A stretch of 64,000 nt of DNA, from positions 1,963,501 through 2,027,500 of the forward strand of contig CALZFC010000031.1 of assembly GCA_945643635.1 (NCBI GenBank), written 5' to 3'. Position numbers and translations under genes: made by a program. This stretch comes from Allodiplogaster sudhausi. Taxonomy: Eukaryota; Nematoda; Chromadorea; Rhabditida; Diplogasteridae. The notes below the pieces were generated by a model. It saw nothing but the letters and a program-made list of their open reading frames with translations, was not told where the DNA came from and made no database searches. This document shows positions 49,037 through 60,767 of this stretch, one piece after another (within the stretch, counting starts at the first letter, position 1; each line of letters starts with the position of its first letter).

Positions 49037-51332
49037 GACTGGGAACAACGCCATGGGAGTCGCGCATGCATATGAGGAATGCAATGTCTACCAGTTCTGT
49101 CCTCTCTCTTCTCTCTCACCCTCTTTCATTCTCTCTGTTTCTCTCGCTCTCTCGCTTATGCTTTCTCGTCTGCATCTTTTTCTGTGGATCTCTCTCAGAC
49201 TTTCTCAGGATGTAGACAGAGTCAAAGGCGTTGTCCTCCTTCCCCGAGGGCGCGAATGAGATCTCGACACCAGGCACATATTTGTATATTTTGGAACAAA
49301 TAGGGAGATCAGAGCACGAGAAAGTTAGAGAGGAAACAAAGGAGACGCAGTGCTAGGAGGAAGAAAAACTTGGGAAGGAAAGAGATGCATTGAGAGTGAG
49401 AGAAAGAGAGAGAGAGAGAAAGAGAGAGAGAGGAAGAGGAAGAGGAAGAACTGAATTGCATAAGATAGGGGGAGGGAGGGAAGGAAGGAAAGAAAGACAA
49501 GTAGAACGACGAATGACGCCATCGGGTGGCTAGTCATCCAACTCGTAGTCAGCCTCTCCAACCACATCAAACATCACAAAGAATCATTTGAAATATTATT
49601 CGACTGCAAAAGTCACGCGAAGAATCTGCAAGAAAAAAAACATTAAATGAATAATCGAAGAGAAAATATATTTTATCTAAAATTAAGTTATATAAAATAT
49701 GATCTTCAGCTCCCTTTTCTCTGCAGAAAAGGCACGAGACCTGTGAAGCATCCGAACAAGATTGTCTCTGTTACAATGAGCGTCTTCCTCTACCAGATCA
49801 TCAAATTGGTACCTTTTTCGCTTATATCATTTTTGCAGTAGTTTATTCTTATTTTCTTGTAAATCTTCATGAGAAGCTCGGGGAACGAATTAGTTGGAAT
49901 ATTAATTGTGAGTCGTGTCAAATCTCCAATTGTATTTCAGGATGCCGTGAAGAACACAATCAGCTTGTCGGGCAGCTTCGAATTGGTATTTTTATCCCTT
50001 TTTATAATTATTAAAATATAAGATTTATTTATTTATTAATAAAGTTACTTATTTATCTGATAGATGAAATCTTGAATTAACCATAAGATTTTGCAATTGG
50101 CAAGATTACAACCTTGAGAATCTCCAAAGCTAGACGAGAAGTTACACTGCTTCACGATTTTAATGATTTTATCAATTTTATTCTGTTCCATTTTCGTATG
50201 ACATCAACAGGAGAATTAAACATTTGATTGCATGGCAAGCATAATTGCAAGGTGCTTAATCTATGATTCTTTTTTGATATTCTGGTATACTTTTCGCCTT
50301 GCAATGGAGGAAATAGAGATCATTGGAGTGTGGCAACGCAGAAGTGGCACTTGAAGTGGCATTAGATAGCCTAGCCGAGAGGGGCGGCGGGGGTCGCTGA
50401 CACTGGCCTGAACTCCTTCAGGTAGTCCCGCGTCCGCGTGTATCTCAAATCGAAACATTTTGCTCTTTCTCTCTACCATCTCTCTCTCTCTTCTCTTCCA
50501 CTTTCTTCCACTTTCTCTCTCTCTCACTCTCTCTCTCTACCTCTTGAGCCACTTGCGCACTTGCCCATGCGCGTCAGTGTAAATGACGCGTTCCTCAAGC
50601 GTGCTGGGACCGAGAAGGCGGAAAAGCCGTTTCGACTGAACAGGAGGGAGTTGCGATTAAAGAAAGCGACCAAAGATCAGGAATTGCCTTTTTGCCTGCA
50701 TGATGTTACATGACACGCTGCAGTTGCAATGGTACAGTTCTGTTATGAGTAGGAATGTAATGCTTTAGAAAGTAATAGAGCAAAGAAAAGAAGAAAAAAC
50801 AAATGGAAACAGAGAAATTTTTATATGCATACTTGTAGTTCCGCCTATTTCCTGCATACTGTTACCCAGCTTCCATGACTGACCTCCTTGAACTCCTGCC
50901 GCCAGCCGGCCACAGACTTCTTGTGCATTGACTCGAGTCGGAAGGACTGCCCCTTCAGAACCCCCTCCTCTATCGTGATCAGACCTAAAAAGGAGATGGC
51001 GGGTAGAACACGGTAGAGCAGAGAGTGAGAAAGAGAAAGAGGGAAAAAGACGGAGAGAGAGAGAGAGAGGGTAAAAGACAGAGAGAGACAGAGAGAGAGA
51101 AAGACAGAGACAGATAGAAAGAGAGAGAGAGAGAGAGGGAGAGAGCCACTAACCAGTGGAGGAGACCATCTCGATGCCGACCTTGTCGTCTCCTTCGGCT
51201 GGCTTGTCAAACTCGACGAAGCCAGTGTCCTCGTTGAAGGGCTTCCCTGTCATGAAACCAAGCTCGCGGTAGGTGTCCAGGCCATCCAGAGAAGTCGCCG
51301 TCACTCTGCAAAGGGAACGGGGGAACGGAGAG

Positions 51333-51367
<35 letters not shown>

Positions 51368-54300
51368 AGGTGCAGAAGATTGAGAAAAGTACGGTTTTGA
51401 ATGGACTAGACCGTGTACTTAGTGAAATCGTAAAAGAATAGTATTCTATGCGCCTAGAGTCTTCTCGAGTCGACAACCAAAAGGTGAGAAGAAAAGCATT
51501 CTTTGATCTGTTGAAAGCCAGCTTGTCCTTTATTATTTAGCGAAGGCTTTCAGCTTATCTTCACTGTGAAAGTGTGGATAGAATATGCGCTCTTGAAATA
51601 TTCAAAATGGAGAGGCAGTGAAGGACGAGAGAGAGGGGAGAAGTAGTGAAGAGAAAGAGAGACATAGAGAGAGAAACAAAGAGAGAGAGAGAAAGAGTGA
51701 AGGAAAGAAATCGAGAGAGATACAAAGAGAGAGAGGGAGAGAGAGAGAAAGAGTGAAGGGAGAGTACAGAGAAGTGTGTTTTCCCCGCGTTAGGAGCATC
51801 GTCCACAGTAGATTCTCCAGAAAAGCCTTAAGAATTGCCCCCTGGGAGCACTTCAGAGACTCTTCTTCTTCCTTCTCTCTTTGAGGTGCGAACGGGGCCG
51901 AAATAAATGGTTTGGGCAAGAGCGGGCGGATATGTTTCCTATGACTTTGCACCTTGCACCATGGCAGGGAAGAAAGCGATGCTGGGAAAGGATTACCCTT
52001 GCTAATGGTAAGAAAAAAACAAGTCAATAGTTGGAACTGATTTATTTAATTACGTAATTATACTTACGAAATGTTGACTGGCGGCCGGTCGAACATCGGC
52101 ACTTCGGACAGCTGGACCTCGAGCACCTCGTGGTAGGGACCGCGCATTGGCTCAGGGAAACTGGAGGAGAGAGGAGAGAAAGAGAGAGAGAGAGAAAAAG
52201 AGAAAGAGAGAGAGAGAGAGAAGGAGGAGCGAGAGTATAAGAGAAATGGAGGGAGAGAGAGAAGTAGCGAGAGAGCAATGATCTCACAATCAGAGAAAGA
52301 ATGAGAGATATCATTTACCGTTCTCCTGAAGAAGTCCGTGTTTCCCATCGACCAACGAACCAAGAAATCGGTTCGAGAATCGGGGGCAGAGGAACGAGCA
52401 ATTCTGAGAGGGAAAAGGAAAGAAAATGAGCGGAAGAGAGAAAATAAGGATTATGATGTGATATGACAGGTATAGTTACTAATCTTCGTTGCTATTACCA
52501 TAAGAATTGTAGTAACTGGCTGTCTACATACATCTTTTCATTAATATTCTGCGTTGTGAAAGGTGTACTTATTTTAATGCATAAAAAAAAACTAAAAGTG
52601 GAGAAGAGAGGAAAAGAGACCTGAGCCAGTGCTTCGGCACTGTCCGCAGGAGAGGGCGCAGTTGTCGGAGAAGAAGGGCGAGATCGGACGGGCCCAATGG
52701 CAACGCTCCTCCTCGCGCCACTTCTTGCACGACTTGTAGATGTCTTGGCAAGGGCCTGTAGATCAAAATCTCACTAATGTTATCCTCTGTCAAATCTTGT
52801 CATTACAATATATTCGTTTCAAGAGCCAAAAGATTATGTTTAAGAAAATGCCTGTGTGTATGTACTTCCCCAATATTATATACATAAGCAACAATTAATA
52901 CAACTAAAGAAAAAAAGAATGCTACCGTACGCTTGCATCCGGGTCCCATCCAGCCATCGGGGCACTGGCAGCGATTGCCTGATCTCTTCGGTATGCAAAC
53001 GCCACCCCTCCCGCACGTCTCCGGGTCTCGCGCATCGCAGTAGTGCACCACTCCAAGAGATACGATAGACAATGATAGTACAGTAATCCGGCAGATTTAC
53101 TCATGATGAGATACTCAACAATATTTTGTATGTATACATATGAAAAAGTATAAACAAAGATTACGCCTGAACTCGGTTTTTAATTATAAAGGGCCCTTCG
53201 ATCCCTCCTTGGTACCAAGATCCTGGGCGGGACTGTACGTTCTCAACAACAGAAAATTTCCTTCTCCTTCGCGTTGCTTTCCTGATCTTATTGCTTTTCT
53301 AAATGATCTCTCTACATCTCGCTTTTCTGTCTCTCTCAATCTCTTTTTTCTTCCATCGCTCCCCTTTTCTTTCAAAGCTGTCTCATCCTTTCTGCTCTCG
53401 TTTTATCACCTCTGCCGTTCCAGTATTTCGATCTGCCTGCGTTAATTGCTTTATTTGCAAAAAGAGTAAGCGGTATGCTTTTTTTATTGGAACTTTCAAT
53501 GTCGTTTTACGACTTGAATGTCACGTTATGGATAAGAGGATATTATTTTTTTATTAAGATTGATTTTTATTTTTTAAGCTAAATTTATTAATTCGCACCA
53601 AAATGATGGTGAGATTGCTGCTAAAACATGGGTTCATTTCTCTCTCAAATCGCGCAACTTCTCATCTTGTTTCCTGCTTGTGAAAAGAAGGCAGTTTTGC
53701 TCTCGTCGTTGAAACCGCAACCTGTTGCTGTTTATATGCATTTCGACAACAACCCGTTGGGGGAATTATGACACTTGGAGGCGAATGAGAGATAGAGAAG
53801 AGAAAGAGAGAAAGAAAGAGAGAAAAGGGACAAAGAGAGTTTGAGAATGCGCAAAAGTGGGAGAGAAGGTGAACGATCAAGCAGTTGAAAAGCGTCTTCA
53901 AGGTTTATAATGCGCACGTATTAAACAGCAACAATACGTGCGAGAAAAAGAGGTTTAATGGGGAGAGGAACCGTGAGGGTAATATAAAGACTATCCATTG
54001 AAAGATGAGTGAGAGATGAGGAGGGAAAGAAAGGAAGAGAGTGAGAAAGAAAGATGACTGTTACAAATGAAGAAGAATTAGAATGATGTGGTACCTGCTT
54101 TGGTTGTGACTTGTGCATGGGAGAACGGAAGAAGCTGCAGCAGAAGAGGAAGAAGAACGAAGAGGGCCAAGTGAGTTGGCAGGCCGAGGGGAGAAGAATA
54201 GAAGAGCGCCATCCTCGTACGCCTCAGGGCCAGTGAGTTTCTCAACTGCCCTCGGGGAGCTTCCTGTGAAGGACATGCAATAGAGGGTTCACTTGAATTG

Positions 54301-54722
54301 CTTAAATCGAACCATCTGCATCAACAATCCCATTATTTAAAATCATAAGTATGTAAATGACAAGGATATGTAATGTGGCTTAGAGAAGGACCGTCAGTGC
54401 AAAGAAAGAGAGCATGCACTTCAAGCCTCGTTTTCTCTAACTCTCCAGCCAGAATTCTCTCCCTCGCTTCCTAAAGGTGGAAGGTTCTGACTTTAAATTT
54501 TTTCTGATGATTAGCACGTCAGAAACATAAAGAGAGCTGTAAGAGACTGTAAGATGTCTATAAATGGTCCTTGTGCAACGTAAACGCAAAGCAATCGTTC
54601 AACATTTCTTTAATGAATGCAGAACCCAACGCTCTCATTTCTCCTTACCTCTGCTTCTCTATTTCTCGCTTTCTATGTACATACATACATACATGTATAC
54701 ATACATTTATCCGCATATCCTA

Positions 54723-54753
<31 letters not shown>

Positions 54754-55338
54754 TCTGCCCTGGGATACATCCCCTTCCCAATGGCTATTCCAGTTGCGCG
54801 CCCTTCCTGTTTCACTCATGGAACAACAAGCACACCAGACATTAGTAAGATTCGAAAATATAGCATGGTGAAATTATTTTAAAAAAATAAATAATTTAAG
54901 GCACGTTCCATATTCTTAATATTTCTATATTTCAGTACTGGATCGATGATTTTCTGACATGGCGGCCAGAGCTCTACGAAGGAGCAACGGAGATCTTTCT
55001 GTCCTCTGGAGACATTTGGATTCCCGAATTCTCGCTCTATTACAGGTGAGATTGCTCTCTCTCTCTCTATTAATCTCCTTTCTCTCTCTCTGTCTCGTCT
55101 CGCCTCTCTCTCTCTCTCCGTCTGTTCTAGGCCTTACAAGTAAGTAACAATGAAGCTGAAGAGGAGATTGGCACAAAAGGAGAAAATGTATGTAAAGTAC
55201 AATCATTTGCAAGCGCTATCAAGTAAAAGTGATAGCCGGCTATGGCGCATTTTGACATGAGCCGAAATTGCCAAGCAATTCTCAGCCTTGCGTCAATGTC
55301 GACTTTGGTGGAACGTCCGAAACCCTAAGCGGAAGAGT

Positions 55339-55387
<49 letters not shown>

Positions 55388-58300
55388 GATAGAGAGACAG
55401 CGACAGGCAGAGAGAACGAGAGAGAGAGAGAAAAGGAGAGAGAGAACGAGATAGAGAGACAGAGACAGCGAGAGGCAGAGAGAACGAGAGAGAGACAGGG
55501 AACAAGAGAGAGGAGCACGAGAGAGAGACAGCGAGGGGGCAAAGAGAACGAGAAAGAATGAGCCAAAGTGAAACAGTATTTTGGAGGTTGTTCAGTGAAG
55601 TGTTGTCCAACACGCGAACGGGCGGCGCTATTCAAGTGGCGAGCCGTTTAGGTTCTCAGAAAAAGGGATGAAGGTGAAAATGTGAGGGAGAAAGCTGCGG
55701 CACCACGCAAAAGTGCTAGTTATCGTGGCAGGACAAGCTTGACAATCTCTCTCTCTCTCCCCCTCTCTCTTTCCTTCTCTCTCTTCCTCTCTCTCTCACT
55801 CTCTCTTTCCTTCTCTCTCTTCCTCTCTTTCTCTCACTCTCTTTTTCCATCGTTTGCCCCGTATCTCTTTTTATTCTTAACGACCTATCACTTTCTTATT
55901 GTAAGTCTTTCTCCAATTCTGTCCTCTCTCATTACATCGCTCTCTCTCTCTCTCTATCTCTATCATTGTGCTCTCTCCTACTTGCACTGCTTCTTCCTGC
56001 TTCAGATGTTTTCACAACTTACTGCCAATGACATTCACTAAATAACACTCAACAGCGTAGAAACCGTAGTCATAAGCTGCCAAAAAGGGAAAGATAAATA
56101 TAATAAAGAAATAAATCAGTACCAGGGGGAAGAGTGGAAAATACGGAGAAATTACGTGACATGTAGGTTGACAAAGAGCGCGAGTGATGAATGGAAGAGA
56201 TTGCATTGTAGTGCTAGAAAGGGATTGAATGAAGGAAGCATTGAAAGTGATAGTCGCCCCCTCCCCTCTCTTCTCTGCTAACCGGTCTGACCTCAGACTT
56301 CTCTTCTCTTGCCGACCTCGCAGGATTCCAAGTACATCATTACTTTGAGACAGTCAAGGTCGCGCTCCTCTTGACTTAGTAGTAGTTCACATCGGAACAC
56401 ATGAAGAGGGAGAAGCTGAACAAGGGAGGTATAGAGAAATCAAGAAAAGTGTTGAGAGAGAGAAAGACAGGAGACAAATAGGGAGAGCGAGATAGAGAGA
56501 GATAGGCAGAGAAAGAGCGAGAGAGAAAAAGAGAGAGAGAGAGAGAGCGAGAGAGAGCGAGAGAGAGAGATGGAGCTGAAAGGAACACGATCGTGACGAA
56601 TATTTCGCAAAACCCTTAAAAAGGTCAGCCAAAAGAAACTCATTTTCCCTTCAAGGCTTCAAAGATGAACACACGGTAGTTGCATTGCAAAATTTCATGG
56701 AAGCAGTCTATGAGAGGAAGTTTGCATACAGCCGAACATTGATCAGGAATAATGGAAATGATGTTGTATGTTTTATGTATGTCTGAAAAAATAAAAGAAA
56801 CCTAGATTGTTTACAAAATAGTAACTGTCTTTAAGTATCTTCAAAAATAAAAAGAAAAAAAAACTGACTGGAAGCCACCTTCTTCACAGCCACAACTTCA
56901 ACGACGCTGCGAAGCTGCAGTCGAACAACGACTTGCGAGTGAACCACACCGGCCACATCCGATACTACATCCCCTTCTCCACTGAAAGTCTCTGCAAACT
57001 CGACGTCAAGTTCTTCCCTTTCGACGTGTACGGACACCTTTTTATTCATTTAAATATTTTAGTTTTTTTTGATAAATCAAATTCATAAAAAAAATTTTCA
57101 TAGAATTTATGTATTCGCATATGATTCTTTATTAAGCCTGATCTAGCACAATTAAGAATCAAGACTTGTTCAGCCAGCAATGCACTCTTCTCTTTGGCTC
57201 TTGGGCACACTCCAACGATTCGATAAAGTACTCACTCTACTCGCAGAATCTCTCTCTCATCGACTTCTACGACAATCAAGAGTGGGAGTTGGATACGGTA
57301 ACTGAATCAATACCCTCTTCAATCTCATCGAATATTACGGTAGATCACGAGTGACCATTCAAGATACACAGCAACATCAAGTCGGACGGCTTTCTCTATG
57401 ATTACTTGGACCCTCCACTCTTCTGGGAGATGATCATCATGGACCTCGTGGTCGTCAGGCAGAGCTTCTACTATGGCAAGGCTTTTTAATCCGTTATTTA
57501 AATGATTTATGTATAATGTATATATTTTGTTACAATTTCAGTGTTCAACCTTGTGATCCCGAGTACAATCATCACTCTTGTCGCCGTCATTGGCTTCCAT
57601 ACCCCGAGTACGAGCGGGCGAGTTCGGTATGCTCTTGAACTCTCTTTGTTACTGCCAACAGTACAATTTTGTTTTCAACATTGTTTCTAACAAATGTTAC
57701 TGTAAAAAAGACAGAAATGATTCTAATAAAATTCTACTCACAGCGACGCAAAGTTCCGGCTGGGAATCATGACTCTCATGAGTATGTCCGTCATTCTTCT
57801 CGCCATCGTCGAAGACATGCCCAAGTTCAGCATGTGGAGCACGCGCAAGGGAAGAGGCTCCTTCTCGGGCATTCCGCTCATAGGTACACATGGCATGACA
57901 AGTCGGACAATTAACAAGTACAAGGAATGAAACATGAGTTGTGACAATTGAGAGTGTTCAGGCCTGTACTACTTTATTCTGCTGGCGATCATCGGTCTGT
58001 CCACCGTGACCACGTCGATGTTCGTGTTCCTCGAGCGTGACTACCGCGTGACTCGTCGTATTCCGTGGTATCTCCGCTGGCTCGCATTCGATCTCCGGCC
58101 GACTCCACGGTCCGCTTTCTTTCCCATTTCTTGTAATAAAAGGTTTCAAAACCTTTCTTCTGTAATGAAAGATAATGATAATTTGCAGTGGCCTGAACGG
58201 GCCTCGCTTGAATCTCCGACGAAGTCAGAGTCACGGATTTCCCAACGGCGACGATGGCCAGACTACGGTTAGAAACGTTTAGCCTTTCTTCGCAAGACTT

Positions 58301-59423
58301 TAAGATTTATGGTTGAAATATATTGAGAAGTAAATGAATTGTTTGAAAGGAGCGACTGCTGTCGAATGGCCACGTGGGCGATGGACTGCGAGAGCGCGCG
58401 AGGGGAGTCGCGTCCACGCTGCTTGGGCTGCTGCCACTGCAGCAGGCAGAGCGGCAGGCGCAGCCGGCTCCTGACGCGTACCAATTGCACGTGCAGAATG
58501 TTAGAGCATCAGTCAAATTTATTATACTGCGTCAAATGCGAATCTGGAAATTACTGTTTTTTAACAGTAACAATCCTAATTGCCAACTAAGTAAGTTGTA
58601 AGAGTAAGAAGAATCCAGGAGGCGTCTCCGTCTCCTCGACAGAATCTACGTCGTCGCATGTCCATCTCGCAGTACGACAACCTCGTCCTCTATCAATACT
58701 TTGACCAGGCACTCGAGGATCTCATCCACTCCATCGCCAAGATTGAGGGATGCGTCGAGAGCATTCGGTAGGCGAAGAGTCTATCGACATTGGAGTGAGG
58801 AAGAGTGATAGCTGACAAGCAATGAATTACAGGAAGGAAGTCAATTCTCTCGTGCCGCAAGACGACACGAACAGCCGATGGCAGACTGTCATTCGCAGGC
58901 TTGAGGTTTAAACTTTTAATAACTATACACGAAAGGAATCATTTATAAGTGTCTTTGTACGCATGAGTTTTCTCGCGAGACGCGCGCGTAAAATTACACA
59001 AAAGCAATAATATGTTTAGCTAACAGTTTCACCGAACAAAGCTTAATAATTCCAAACATTAAGGTGATGTCGCTGGTCTTCTACGTGTCCGTACTCTTCG
59101 TTACGATGTTCCTGTTCTTCTATCATGACTGGTACGAGCGGTTGTTTGAATTCCTAATCGGAGGTTCCATTAATTGCTCTTCCACCAATTGTACTGGTGC
59201 ATTTTTTTTTATATATATCTAATTGTTCACCTCGTTTCCGATAATGAGCAGAGTGAATGAATGGAACATTCTCCCTAGCTCATTCTTCTTCTCTGAATAC
59301 TCAGACGGACTTGTCAGGTACTGCGCGGTGGGTCACAATCCGTGTGGCCAGGTGAATCTGAAGTGCCCATGGATGACAGTGACGCCGGATGATTCGAGCT
59401 GCGAGCACAATTCATACAATTAA
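40317..59423 (+). CDS. Cys-loop ligand-gated ion channel subunit (nAChR-like, divergent)
   Basis: Subunit of a pentameric neurotransmitter-gated channel of the plasma membrane. Exons: 40317-40412, 44273-44545, 44676-44809, 49727-49808, 49941-49985, 54936-55045, 56890-57027, 57174-57297, 57364-57475, 57542-57626, 57744-57883, 57962-58109, 58189-58267, 58350-58499, 58619-58767, 58833-58905, 59064-59131, 59318-59423. All phases join, giving about 703 residues. A signal peptide (MLLRSLLVLVLLLF) and an acidic linker precede the ligand-binding domain: KGTRPVKHPNKIVSVTM, YWIDDFLTWRPELYEG, DIWIPEFSLYY. The Cys-loop runs from CKLDVKFFPFD to VQQC with 13 residues between the cysteines. M1 is FNLVIPSTIITLVAVIGF, M2 KFRLGIMTLMSMSVILLAIV, M3 YFILLAIIGLSTVTTSMFVF, M4 VMSLVFYVSVLFVTMFLFFY. 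There is no vicinal Cys pair in loop C, so it is not a classical alpha subunit. Exon 9 ends before a GC donor. The last exon is uncertain: without the final splice the protein ends at 59222. Confidence 0.88.
40413..44272 (+). other. Intron 1 of the ion-channel gene
   Basis: 3.9-kb intron with many CT and GA tracts (40835-40885, 41290-41360, 42290-42330, 42540-42700, 42880-42985, 43325-43375). I found no nested exon on either strand. The join from the signal-peptide exon to exon 2 is by phase (0/0) and context only. Confidence 0.5.
46540..46684. repeat. Long interrupted (GA)n tract
   Basis: About 145 bases of GAGA with short GGGAG, GGAGAAAG and AGCAAG interruptions, inside intron 3 of the channel gene. 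Confidence 0.9.
47782..47831. repeat. (CT)n microsatellite
   Basis: About 50 bases of CT repeat with one CG interruption, in intron 3 of the channel gene. Confidence 0.9.
50371..54212 (-). CDS. Secreted EGF + ShKT + nitrobindin-like protein, nested in the channel gene
   Basis: Nine exons on the minus strand: 54212-54095, 53050-52931, 52755-52621, 52403-52319, 52160-52068, 51305-51154, 50984-50884, 50635-50541, 50443-50371. All eight junctions agree in phase, giving 323 residues. Exon 1 is a signal peptide (MALFYSSPLGLP, then LALFVLLPLLLQLLPFSHA). Exon 2 is an EGF module with six Cys (from CDARDPETCGRGG, then CQCPDGWMGPGC). Exon 3 is a ShKT module with six Cys (CQDIYKSCKKW, RCHW, NCALSCGQC). 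Exons 4-7 resemble the nitrobindin/THAP4 C-terminal heme-binding beta-barrel: PISWFVGRWE, GFMTGKPFNEDTGFVEF, EMVSSTGLITIEEGVLKGQ. Exons 8-9 add RLFRLLGPSTLEERVIYTD and TRDYLKEFRPVSATP, ending PLG. The usual C-terminal HL-containing strand, whose His ligates heme in nitrobindins, is not seen, so heme binding is doubtful. All of it lies in intron 5 (49986-54935) of the channel gene. Confidence 0.82.
55337..55455. repeat. (GA)n tract with GAGACAGCG interruptions
   Basis: Compound GA repeat in intron 6 of the channel gene; the frames through it are Arg-Glu repeats with no splice support. Confidence 0.85.
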
Positions 59424-60767
59424 TTCTTTCCATTTTGCCCATCTAATTGAACTGTTTGTGTCAACCCCAATGAGACGGAATTCTGCAGCTTCAACATGAT
59501 CATTACTTCTTAACTGTTATATCTGATTACAAGCTTTTGCCATATTCTCAGGAAGCGCTAACATGGATAATTTGAAGCCCTAGGAGCTCGTTTAAGTCAC
59601 CATTTCGCTCTTTAAAATGTTTCGACTGCACGCTTTACAACGGGTTCCTGTTTTCTTTTCTCGCTTTATTCTCTTCCTTAAAAATAGATTATCTTTATCT
59701 TCAATTGGTGACGCAGAGGAATCCTGTGGGTATGCAATGTTCATTTTGTCACCGTCTCCATTTTCATCTTCTTTCGACTGAGACGGGTCCTTCATGTCTT
59801 CTCAATGTTTCCTCGTTCTGTTGTTTGCTTGACATGATGCCTCCTTGTTTGGTCTACTTAATGCTTGTACCGGGTTTAATCGGAAATTTTTTTCTCTCGC
59901 AAAAGCGGAATTTTGACGTCCAGTTATCCTTTCGGAATTCGGAAATCGGAAGCAATAAATTTGATAGAACAGAACCCTGGTACATGCTCATTGTTAACAG
60001 AGTTCCTTCGTGTCTCAAGTCGTAGAAAACGATCGGCAAGCTCAATGAATAGTTCATGTGTTATTGTTCTAGTAAGATGATTAGCTTGGAAGTCCATCAC
60101 CTTCCACGTTCTCCCTTCTCTCCCTTGTCATATCCAATCACTTGATGATAAACATTGCTTCCACTGAGCGCCTGATAAACAATGCTATATCATATGAGTG
60201 CAGATTTAAGAAGACAAGAGCAATCTAGAAGAAAGGAATTGAAAACTTGGCACGCGAGCTCGAAACCTCGTTACTAATTGGAAACCTTCTAGCAACCAAA
60301 ATCTTTGATACAAAATATGGACAAGACGAGAGTGAAACTTTGCATACTTTCTCTACCACGTGAAATATGCGTTTTTGAATCATTATTCTTGGTTATCCTC
60401 ACTCATTTCTACAAGTTTTGAATCCCGTAAACGGTTGCCTCTTCTCGTCGTGAATGCAGCTTCTGCTGTTAGTGTTTTATTATTTGTACAATTATCACCG
60501 GGCTAGAATACAGATGTTTGACCTAAAAATACCAGTATAATTAATAGTACAATAAATCACATGAAATTGTTTGTTGTGCGGTCCAAACTGAGAAATCACT
60601 CGAGCACTTTCAGAGAGACCAGCGACGTCATGCGGCTGGTCCGTCTGTGCTGAAGATTCTTCAACTTGCTTACTTTATTCATAAATTCATGTTTTAGAAG
60701 AGAACAGTTCTAAAGTTAACATTTGAAGAAAAATGTTCACGATGGCCGGAAATATTTGGTTCTATAG

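Larger units (their letters stand above)
44810..49726 (+). other. Intron 3 of the ion-channel gene
   Basis: 4.9-kb intron dominated by microsatellites (45195-45260, 46540-46684, 47330-47368, 47782-47831, 48590-48627, 48985-49035). Some stretches between them, such as 47,830-48,300, have open frames but no recognisable domain. Confidence 0.5.
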
